NCBI GenBank assembly: GCA_047404135.1
Contig: JBDOIT010000002.1
Location: 372,001-436,000 of the forward strand
Reading direction: 5' to 3'
From: JAHZKS01 sp047404135
GTDB taxonomy: Bacteria; Pseudomonadota; Alphaproteobacteria; Rickettsiales; JABSSG01
Length of the DNA: 64,000 bases
The translations under genes were made by a program, and so were the position numbers. Positions 41,913 to 48,710 of this stretch are shown here, piece after piece. The first letter of the stretch is position 1, and every line of letters starts with the position of its first letter. Under the pieces are notes generated by a model, which saw only the letters and a list, made by a program, of their open reading frames with translations, did not search any database and was not told where the DNA came from.

Positions 41913-42662
41913 ATGAGAACTAAAAAAGCAATTATAGGAATAGTAATCGATTACGATACTCGTATGGAGTCAGAGGGTGGATACTCCAACCATCCTTGGT
42001 ATGCTCTGCGCGTACATTATGCAAATTCTATAGAAAATAATGGAGGGGTTCCGGTGTTGATACCGTACCAAGAGAGCCTTATAGTCGAGTATGTCGATTT
42101 ATGCGATGGATTCATATTCCCTGGTGGAGAATATGATATTAACCCCGAATTTTATGGCAAGAAACCAGATCCAAAATCTATTCTTTCAGTAGATCACAGA
42201 ACGAATTTTGAAATAAAACTAATGCATAAAGTCCTGGAAGAAAACAAACCTATGCTTGGAATATGCGCTGGAGAGCAACTGCTAAATGTTGTATTGGGTG
42301 GAACGCTTTATCAGGATATAGGTAGTAGTGATATTAAAACGGATATGAATCATAGGCCAGGTGGGGATGCATCTTTGGAGAGACATTATATCGACATAGA
42401 AAAAGATTCGTTGCTTTATAGCATAGTCGGCAAAGAGAGGTATAAGGTGAATACTCATCACCATCAAGCTGTGCACGATTTAGGAAAAGACTTACGAGTT
42501 TCTGCGGTTGCTTCAGATGGGGTTATCGAGGCTATTGAGCATACAAAGCTAGATTTCTGTTTGGGGGTAGAGTGGCACCCAGAATATGAAACAAACGAAG
42601 ATGATTCAAAAATCATTAGTGCCCTCATTCAACATGCAAATCAAGATCGCGACAAAGAATGA
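41913..42662 (+). CDS. Class I glutamine amidotransferase-like hydrolase (peptidase C26, PuuD-like)
   Basis: A 249-residue member of the family that includes gamma-glutamyl-GABA hydrolase PuuD. The catalytic Cys is in PMLGICAGEQLLNVVLGG, and the His/Glu pair in GVEWHPEYETNED; DGFIFPGGEYDINPEFYG supplies the oxyanion side. It probably cleaves a gamma-glutamyl amide, but the substrate is unknown; in reduced genomes the gene may serve putrescine or other gamma-glutamyl recycling. It overlaps the rluB start by ATGA. The family is established by motif; the role is inferred. Confidence 0.85.
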   Translation: MRTKKAIIGIVIDYDTRMESEGGYSNHPWYALRVHYANSIENNGGVPVLIPYQESLIVEYVDLCDGFIFPGGEYDINPEFYGKKPDPKSILSVDHRTNFEIKLMHKVLEENKPMLGICAGEQLLNVVLGGTLYQDIGSSDIKTDMNHRPGGDASLERHYIDIEKDSLLYSIVGKERYKVNTHHHQAVHDLGKDLRVSAVASDGVIEAIEHTKLDFCLGVEWHPEYETNEDDSKIISALIQHANQDRDKE

Positions 42663-43390
42663 TTCTAAGAAACATCACTAAAAAAATTGCACATTCCGGA
42701 TTATGCTCTAGGAGAGACGCTAAAACATTGGTAACTAGTGGTAAAGTTCAAATAAATGGTAAGATTGTTCGTACGCCTACTGCAAAAGTTGAAGATAGAG
42801 ATGAAATTCTCGTGAATAACAAGAAGCTTAAAAGGGAGGATGAATTAAAAATATGGGTATTCCACAAGCCAGTTGGATATATTACATCAAATAAAGATCC
42901 CCAGGGCAGGCCAACTATTTTTGATATACTGCCAAAAGACCTACCTCGCCTTGTATCAGTGGGGCGTTTAGACATGAAATCCGAGGGTTTGTTGTTATTG
43001 ACGAATAATGGAGAATTAGCTCGTTATTTTGAATTGCCGGAGAATAAGCTAAAACGTTTATACCATGTGCGTGTTTATGGCTCTGTGAGTGAGAGAAAAC
43101 TAAAGAATCTAGAAAAAGGATCTGTGATAGGTGGTATTAAATATGGTAAAATTTTTGCTAAAATAATAAAACAAGAGAATGCAAATTCCTGGCTAGAGTT
43201 TATACTTACAGAAGGGAAGAACAGAGAAATACGAAAGATTGTAGCGGATATGGGGCTGAGTATAAGTAGGTTAAAAAGAGTTGAGTACGCTGGTTACAAG
43301 CTCGGGTCTATTAAGAAAGGCGAAATTATGCAGTCTAAAATCAGAGAGGAAACATATGAAGATTATCTCAGGAAAGCTGAAGGGTCATAA
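42659..43390 (+). CDS. rluB: Ribosomal large-subunit pseudouridine synthase (RluB/RsuA family)
   Basis: Pseudouridine synthase with an N-terminal S4 RNA-binding domain (about 5-60, KKIAHSGLCSRRDAKTLV and GKVQINGK) and a catalytic domain with the active-site Asp in VGRLDMKSEGLLLLTNNG. The C-terminal ILTEGKNREIRKIVADMGL block is typical. RluB modifies U2605 in 23S rRNA; RsuA and RluE/F act on other sites, and the family cannot always be split by eye, but a length of 243 and the RLDMKSEGLLL form suit RluB. It overlaps the C26 amidotransferase by 4 bases and rsmD by 35. Confidence 0.88.
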   Translation: MILRNITKKIAHSGLCSRRDAKTLVTSGKVQINGKIVRTPTAKVEDRDEILVNNKKLKREDELKIWVFHKPVGYITSNKDPQGRPTIFDILPKDLPRLVSVGRLDMKSEGLLLLTNNGELARYFELPENKLKRLYHVRVYGSVSERKLKNLEKGSVIGGIKYGKIFAKIIKQENANSWLEFILTEGKNREIRKIVADMGLSISRLKRVEYAGYKLGSIKKGEIMQSKIREETYEDYLRKAEGS

Positions 43391-43931
43391 ATTTAAAACA
43401 AAAGAAAATAGTAGCTATCGACCAATCACAGGTCGCATTAAAGAAGCTTTATTCAGTATTCTGAGTAGCGGACAATTTCTTGACTCTGAAACAAATAAAT
43501 CTGTGCTTGAAGGTGCAACTATAATAGACGTGTTTGGAGGTGCGGGCGCAATTACTTTCGAGGCATTTTCTAGGGGGGTTACAAAGGGAGTTATTATAGA
43601 AAAAGACTCGGATAGTTTTGCATCATTACAGAAAAATACTCAAGCCCTAGGATTGGTTGGGTCATTAGAGGTGATACGTGGTGATGCAACAAATCTTCCT
43701 CCGGCAAGGTATGGGTGCTCTATAGCGTTTATAGACCCTCCCTTCAAAGAAGGATTAGTAGAGAGATCCGTAGGAAGCCTTGTGAAGAAAAAATGGCTTA
43801 CCGAAGATGCAATTTTAGTTGTGCGTACGCACTATACCGAGGATTTTGATATAGGAAAATTTGCCGCGGAAGTGTTCTCAAGGAAGTATAATAATTCTCT
43901 GCTGAAGATTTTTAGGCTTAGGACGGTGTAG
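43356..43931 (+). CDS. rsmD: 16S rRNA (guanine-966-N2)-methyltransferase
   Basis: SAM-dependent methyltransferase that modifies G966 of 16S rRNA. It has the family start MKIISGKLKGHKFKTKENSS and RPITGRIKEALFSIL, a SAM loop in IIDVFGGAGAITFEA and the catalytic DPPF in AFIDPPFKEGLV. I use the ATG at 43356 (191 aa) because an AGAGAGG ribosome site lies 6 bases upstream; a longer reading runs into rluB. The gene overlaps rluB by 35 bases. Its 3' end is overlapped on the other strand by a decayed frame. Confidence 0.94.
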   Translation: MKIISGKLKGHKFKTKENSSYRPITGRIKEALFSILSSGQFLDSETNKSVLEGATIIDVFGGAGAITFEAFSRGVTKGVIIEKDSDSFASLQKNTQALGLVGSLEVIRGDATNLPPARYGCSIAFIDPPFKEGLVERSVGSLVKKKWLTEDAILVVRTHYTEDFDIGKFAAEVFSRKYNNSLLKIFRLRTV

Positions 43932-44230
43932 GACTTTGATATTGCTTAACAGTGGTAGATTGCTGTGTTCAGCAAGCTCGCCTAGTCTTTGTAAAGCTTC
44001 ATATAGAACACATTCCGCTTCTTCAGGATGCTGCAAGGTGCTATATGCATAAGATCCAGTAACCTTAAAAAAGACCTATAGTCTTCTATAGAATATCTAA
44101 AGCGTGACAATTCTAGAAGCAATAGCAGGATGTTTATCAGGTCCGCCTTCTTCGTTAGGCTTTTCTTACACTGTAGTACAAGTAATGTGACTAGATCTTT
44201 ATGAAAAAGTTGTGAAATAGTTTGTTGATG
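43878..44230 (-). pseudogene. Frameshifted gene remnant with an A6 homopolymer break
   Basis: The 337-base gap between rsmD and folE carries a coherent minus-strand reading, helical in character: QQTISQLFHKDLVTLLVLQC, then KADLINILLLLLELSRF and IEDYRSF; a one-base shift in the A6 run at 44067-44072 then allows VTGSYAYSTLQHPEEAECVL, YEALQRLGELAEHSNL and a TGA at 43878. The first frame alone stops at about residue 70, and there is no start codon (a TAG precedes it), so it is a C-terminal piece. I do not recognise the family. Protein-like composition across the shift makes chance unlikely. The last 54 bases are antisense to the rsmD 3' end. Confidence 0.4.
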
Positions 44231-44268
44231 CTATCCTGGCGGTTGTATTAATAATAAGCGATTTACTG

Positions 44269-44850
44269 ATGTCCTCAGATGCAGAAGCAAAAAAAGCACT
44301 AGAAACCATTCTTAGTTGGATTGGTGAAGATATAAAGAGGCCAGGTCTTCATAATACGCCAAATAAGGTTATCGAGGGATACAGGGATCTATTCTCAGGA
44401 TATCAGAAAAATCCAGATAGCATTATCGATGACTCTTCATTCAATAAAGGTGTAGATGGTGAGCAGATCATTGTTTTAAAGGGAATTCGTTTCAACTCCT
44501 TTTGTGAGCACCATTTTTTGCCTTTCAGCGGTTCTATAGATATTGCCTATTTGCCGACAAACGGCGTGGTGGGCTTTGGTAGGATTCTTAGGGTAATTGA
44601 AGTATTTACAAAGAGGTTACAGTTACAGGAGAGAATGACACAAGAAATTGCAGAGGCATTGTCAATAAATCTACGCTCCGAAGGTGTGGTAGTCTTCGTA
44701 AAAGCAAAGCACTCTTGCTTAAATATGCTATCTAAAGAGGCGGACCCTGAGGTCTGCACGGAAAAAATACTTGGAGAATTTAGGAATAATGATATGTTGA
44801 TGGGGAGGTTTCATAATATTAAAAACGAGAGAATGAAAGATGAAGTATAA
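44269..44850 (+). CDS. folE: GTP cyclohydrolase I, divergent at the C-terminus
   Basis: Zinc enzyme that opens GTP to dihydroneopterin triphosphate for folate or for 7-deazaguanine synthesis. 193 residues. The core is clear: RPGLHNTPNKVIEGYRDLFSG, the zinc ligand block SFCEHHFLPFSG, and GFGRILRVIEVFTKRLQLQERMT. The last block is unusual: the family has HxC followed by a conserved Arg (HYCVKARG in E. coli, R185), whereas here HSCLNMLSKEA keeps His and Cys but has Leu at the Arg position. That Arg binds the triphosphate. The change is not a frameshift, as the frame continues normally (PEVCTEKILGEF). It overlaps asd by 11 bases. Confidence 0.83.
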   Translation: MSSDAEAKKALETILSWIGEDIKRPGLHNTPNKVIEGYRDLFSGYQKNPDSIIDDSSFNKGVDGEQIIVLKGIRFNSFCEHHFLPFSGSIDIAYLPTNGVVGFGRILRVIEVFTKRLQLQERMTQEIAEALSINLRSEGVVVFVKAKHSCLNMLSKEADPEVCTEKILGEFRNNDMLMGRFHNIKNERMKDEV

Positions 44851-45853
44851 CGTAGCTATAGTAGGGGCGACAGGCAGTGTTGGATCAAATATGCTTAAGA
44901 TACTAGGAGAGAGGAATTTTCCTGTAGGCACCGTATACGCTTTAGCATCTAATAGATCTATAGGAAAGGAAGTGTCTTTTGGAGAAGAGAAAGTCGTAAA
45001 GGTAGATGCTCTAGAGAATTTTGATTTCTCAAAATCCGATATAGCTTTCTTCTCTGCACGATCTTCTTTATCTGCAAAATACGCTCCGATTGCAGCTAGC
45101 GCAGGGAATATAGTAATTGATAATACTTCTCATTTCAGAATGGATAAAGATGTTCCGTTAGTTGTTCCTGAAGTGAATGAAGAGCAAATAAACTTCTTTG
45201 ATAAAAAGAAGATAATTTCAAACCCAAACTGCATTGCTATCCCTGTTGCGGTGGCACTGAAGCCACTACATGATTTATACGGTATTGAGAGGGTGGTGAT
45301 ATCTTCATACCAATCAGTTTCTGGTGCGGGGAAGCAAGGAATGGATGAGCTATTTGAGCAGACAAAGGGAACTTATGTTTATAAAAAAATTCCTGCTGAA
45401 AAATTCAAAAAGCAAATTTGTTTTAACCTCATACCTCAAATAGATGCTATTGAGGAGAGCGGATTTACAGGAGAAGAAACAAAAGTTATAAACGAATTGA
45501 GAAAGATTTTTGATTCTAAGATTGACGTTGTTCCTACATGTGTGCGTGTGCCTGTATTTATTGGACATAGCGTTTCTATCTCTGTTGAATTTAAAAAAGA
45601 TGTGGATTTAGAATCTGCAAAAAAGGCTTTGAGCAAAGCAAAGGGTGTAAAGGTGACAGACTTACAAGATCCTTATAAATATTCTACTCCTTTCGAGTAT
45701 GCTGGTAAGGATGAAGTGTATGTTTCTCGTGTGAGAAAAGATCCTTCCAAGAAAAATGCATTATGTCTTTGGGTTGTTTCTGATAATCTCAGGAAAGGGG
45801 CGGCTTTGAACGCGGTACAAATCGCAGAAGCTTTGGTAGAGAAATACTTATAG
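44840..45853 (+). CDS. asd: Aspartate-semialdehyde dehydrogenase
   Basis: NADPH-dependent enzyme of the lysine/diaminopimelate and threonine branch; in reduced genomes it is kept because DAP is needed for peptidoglycan. Motifs: the Rossmann VGATGSVGSNMLKIL, the active-site Cys in SNPNCIAIPVAVALKPLHDL, the SSYQSVSGAGKQGMDEL block, and the His of VPVFIGHSVSISVEF. 337 residues is normal. The ATG lies within the 3' end of folE. The gene after it is a decayed cupin. Confidence 0.95.
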   Translation: MKYNVAIVGATGSVGSNMLKILGERNFPVGTVYALASNRSIGKEVSFGEEKVVKVDALENFDFSKSDIAFFSARSSLSAKYAPIAASAGNIVIDNTSHFRMDKDVPLVVPEVNEEQINFFDKKKIISNPNCIAIPVAVALKPLHDLYGIERVVISSYQSVSGAGKQGMDELFEQTKGTYVYKKIPAEKFKKQICFNLIPQIDAIEESGFTGEETKVINELRKIFDSKIDVVPTCVRVPVFIGHSVSISVEFKKDVDLESAKKALSKAKGVKVTDLQDPYKYSTPFEYAGKDEVYVSRVRKDPSKKNALCLWVVSDNLRKGAALNAVQIAEALVEKYL

Positions 45854-45860
45854 TATAAAA

Positions 45861-46185
45861 ATGGATAAAGTGAATTTCAATCAGAGGGTTGGACTGTTTG
45901 CGGATACCTGGAACCCTCGAATAGTTGGGTAATTGCACGACAACTAGATCAAAGTGGCAAAGTTTAAGGGGGAGTTATTTTGGCATAAGCATGAAGATGC
46001 AATGTTTTTAGTTGCGAACGGAGGGTTAGTTTGTCTGAAAGGGGATTTTTATTGTGCCAAGAGGTGTAGAGCATTTTCTTGCATCTCAGGAAGAGGCACA
46101 TGTGTTTTTTCTAGAGCCCAAGTCTGCGTTAAACGCGGGGAACAAAAAGAACAACAAAGCAGTTGAGGATTTAAAGGGTGTATAG
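45861..46185 (+). pseudogene. Decayed cupin-family gene
   Basis: The reading from ATG 45861 gives MDKVNFNQRVGLFADTWNPR, IVG, then TAA (45930) and, five codons later, TAG (45945); beyond these the same frame continues IKVAKFKGELFWHKHEDA, MFLVANGGLV and GDFYCAKR. A shift near 46053 then restores VPRGVEHFLASQEEAHVFFL, EPKSALNAGNKKNNKAVED and a TAG at 46185. Put together this is a small cupin (mannose-6-phosphate-isomerase-like beta barrel), with the HxH of HKHED and the GVEH motif. Two in-frame stops, one frameshift and small deletions in the barrel show it is dead. It starts seven bases after asd and was probably in the same operon. Confidence 0.75.
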
Positions 46186-46201
46186 AGGGTAAAAGAAAAG
46201 C

Positions 46202-46278
46202 TGGCGCACTCGAGACGATTCGAACGTCCGACCTTTGCCCTCGGAAGGCAATGCTCTATCCAGCTGAGCTACGAGTGC
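46202..46278 (-). tRNA. tRNA-Arg(CCG)
   Basis: A 77-base cloverleaf on the minus strand: acceptor GCACTCG/CGAGTGC (7 perfect pairs), D arm GCTC/GAGC, anticodon stem TTGCC/GGCAA with loop TTCCGAG (anticodon CCG), T arm GGACG/CGTCT (one G-U) around TTCGAAT, discriminator G and encoded CCA. It reads the arginine codon CGG. Its first base is the last base of the greA stop codon, on the same strand, so it is probably cut out of a greA-tRNA transcript. Confidence 0.97.
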
Positions 46279-46751
46279 TATTCGTATTTGATGTTTAGTA
46301 TCTCATACTCCTTGATACCTGTTGGCGCGTGTACTTCTACTGTGCTACCTACGGATTTGCCAATCATTGCTCTTGCAATAGGCGAGGTGATAGAGATCTT
46401 TTTTTGTGCGATATCAGATTCATATGCGCCTACTATTTGGTATAGACTTTCTTTTTCTGTATCCACGTCAATGATTTTTACATTTGCACCAAATTTTACT
46501 GTATCACCAGAAATTTTGGAAATATCAATAACCTCAGATCTAGCTATTTTATCTTCAATCTCTTCAATCTTTCCTTCTATGAAGCTTTGACGCTCTCTTG
46601 CAGATTTATATTCTGCATTTTCTGATAAATCACCTAATGCTCTAGCTTCTGCAATTGCCTTAATGATTTCTGGTCTGTCTTTAGTTTTTAATTCTATCAA
46701 CCGTTCGTTGATTTCTTTGAACCCTTTCTCTGTCACTGGAAGTTTAGTCAT
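46278..46751 (-). CDS. greA: Transcription elongation factor GreA
   Basis: Factor that rescues backtracked RNA polymerase by stimulating transcript cleavage. The N-terminal coiled coil (about 5-75) includes KGFKEINERLIELKT and LGDLSENAEYKSARERQSFIEGKI (DLSENAEYKSARE is the family block), and the C-terminal FKBP-like domain has ITSPIARAMIGKSVGSTVEV. I use the ATG at 46751 (157 aa), since an AGGTGAG ribosome site lies 5 bases upstream and GreA is normally 155-160 residues; a longer reading adds ten poorly supported residues. Its stop TAG shares the G with the first base of tRNA-Arg(CCG). It diverges from dnaG. Confidence 0.95.
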   Translation of the reverse strand: MTKLPVTEKGFKEINERLIELKTKDRPEIIKAIAEARALGDLSENAEYKSARERQSFIEGKIEEIEDKIARSEVIDISKISGDTVKFGANVKIIDVDTEKESLYQIVGAYESDIAQKKISITSPIARAMIGKSVGSTVEVHAPTGIKEYEILNIKYE

Positions 46752-46913
46752 GTCGCTCACCTGATAATAATATGAATGCAATTACAAAATGGAAGGGATT
46801 AGTTGTTTGATTTATGCAGACTTGTACGCTATCATCCAAGGGAAGTCAGGCGTCATAAAGCATGCACTTTGCGGAACCTTTATAGCAAATATTAATTCCT
46901 ATATCAATAAAAA

Positions 46914-48698
46914 ATGGGTGTAAGCACTAATTTTATAGAAAATCTTAAGGGGCAGATAAGCATCTCTGACCTAGTTTCTAAAAGGGTAAAATTAACAAAA
47001 AAAGGGAAAGATTATTTTGGCAGATGCCCTTTTCATATCGAAAAGACTGCTTCTTTTTCGGTAAATGATACTAAGCAGTTTTACCATTGTTTTGGCTGCG
47101 GCGTTAATGGGGATATAATAAATTTTGTTGAACAAACAGAGAATTTGGACTTTGGAGAGGCCGTTAAGCATCTGGCGAGATCTTATAATATACCTATTCC
47201 TGAAAATACAAAACCCGTATCTAAAGCAGAATTCATGATAGATAAGATTAATATAGAGGCTGCTAAATGGTTTCATAGGAATCTTCATGCTCAAGAGGCT
47301 CTTCCATATCTTAATTATCTGCATAACAGAGAGATATCAAATGAATATATCAAATCTTTCTTCTTGGGATATGCGCCAAATACAAAAAATTCATTGATAT
47401 CCTATTTGAAATCTCGTGGATATCTAGAGAGTGACATTAAGAAAAGTGGCTTGATCACAATATTAGATAATAGGCAAATAATAGATAAATTTAGAGGCAG
47501 GGTAATGTTCCCTATTGTGAACTTTAAGGGAAAAATTATTGCTTTCGGAGGAAGAGCTATTGAGAAGGATGCGCAGCCTAAATATCTGAATTCTCCAGAA
47601 ACGGAGGTGTTCCACAAGAAGCAAGTCTTGTATAATGAGAATACATTATTTAAAGAGCTAAGGTCAGAGAAACAAGTATATATTGTTGAGGGATATACGG
47701 ATGTTATCTCCCTATATATGGCAGGAATAAAAAATGTTGTAGCTACACTGGGTACATCTGTGTCAGAATTTCATATAAAAAAGCTTTGGAAAATTTCAGA
47801 AGCACCTACCGTCTGTATGGATGGGGATGCTGCAGGAATAAAAGCTATGACTAGAGTAATAGACGTTGTGCTTCCTATTTTGAAGCCTGGATATTCAATA
47901 AATTTTGTCAAAATGCCTGAAGGTTTAGATCCAGACGATGTTGTGAAAAATCATTGTGCAGCTTACTTGAAAAGTTTATTTGAACATAAAATAGATTTAT
48001 GCGAGGCAATATGGAATTTATACATATCAACGGCAGACCTTAAGACTCCAGAAAAGCAAGCTATGTTAAAAAAGCGCTTTCAAGATTTATCAGAGAGAAT
48101 AGAAAATTTGAATGTAAGAAAATTTTACAATCAATACTTCAATAATAGATTGTTTGAATTTTTTAGAGGTAGAAACTCTATTAAAACCAGAAAGTCTACC
48201 ATTTCTAAAAGTAAGGTAGAGCCTCTATCTCAATTAGAAAGAGCTTCTTTAAACTTATTGGCACTTATCATGGAGGCTCCAAGCCTTATGCTAAACAATA
48301 AGATTCATGATGAGTTTTTTGCAATAACAATGGATTCAGAGTATTTTCACAAAATATATTCTGCTATTTCTTTTGTTTACTCTGAGATCTCCAGAAACAA
48401 AGAAATAGATGATTTTGATTCTAGATTTAAATCTTTGTTGAAGGACAAGTTGGATTTTTCTATAATCAAGCACTTATCTGGAGCGCATACTCGTTTTTTG
48501 GATAAAATCAGTATAAAAGATATTAATAATATGATAATGTCATGGGACCAAACTTTTGCATGTTATAGCTTAGAGGTGCTAAAGGATGAATACAGGAAGT
48601 ATGCACAGTCTTTAGATGAAGGATCTATGGAGATAGCAGCAAATTTGAAGAAGCAAATAATTGAAACGGAGAGCTGTATACGCTCATTGTCCGAATAA
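46914..48698 (+). CDS. dnaG: DNA primase
   Basis: RNA primer synthase for replication. The N-terminal CHC2 zinc finger is seen in GRCPFHIEKTASFSV and FYHCFGCGVNGDII (C-H-C-C); the core RNA polymerase has SGLITILDN...DKFRGRVMFPIVNFKGKIIAFGGRA (FRGRVMFPI) and the Toprim domain VYIVEGYTDVISLY with the later TVCMDGDAAGIKAM. The C-terminal DnaB-interaction region (from about 430) is divergent. 594 residues is normal. It is followed 12 bases later by rpoD, which is the ancient macromolecular synthesis operon without rpsU. The stretch between greA and dnaG (162 bases) must hold the promoter; no clear boxes were singled out. Confidence 0.95.
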   Translation: MGVSTNFIENLKGQISISDLVSKRVKLTKKGKDYFGRCPFHIEKTASFSVNDTKQFYHCFGCGVNGDIINFVEQTENLDFGEAVKHLARSYNIPIPENTKPVSKAEFMIDKINIEAAKWFHRNLHAQEALPYLNYLHNREISNEYIKSFFLGYAPNTKNSLISYLKSRGYLESDIKKSGLITILDNRQIIDKFRGRVMFPIVNFKGKIIAFGGRAIEKDAQPKYLNSPETEVFHKKQVLYNENTLFKELRSEKQVYIVEGYTDVISLYMAGIKNVVATLGTSVSEFHIKKLWKISEAPTVCMDGDAAGIKAMTRVIDVVLPILKPGYSINFVKMPEGLDPDDVVKNHCAAYLKSLFEHKIDLCEAIWNLYISTADLKTPEKQAMLKKRFQDLSERIENLNVRKFYNQYFNNRLFEFFRGRNSIKTRKSTISKSKVEPLSQLERASLNLLALIMEAPSLMLNNKIHDEFFAITMDSEYFHKIYSAISFVYSEISRNKEIDDFDSRFKSLLKDKLDFSIIKHLSGAHTRFLDKISIKDINNMIMSWDQTFACYSLEVLKDEYRKYAQSLDEGSMEIAANLKKQIIETESCIRSLSE

Positions 48699-48710
48699 TA
48701 GGAAATTCAT

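Noticed and set aside
45954..46166. Open frame of 70 codons taken alone as a small cysteine-rich protein
   Set aside because: It is the middle of the cupin pseudogene; only the first 40 or so codons are cupin-like and the Cys-rich end results from the frameshift.
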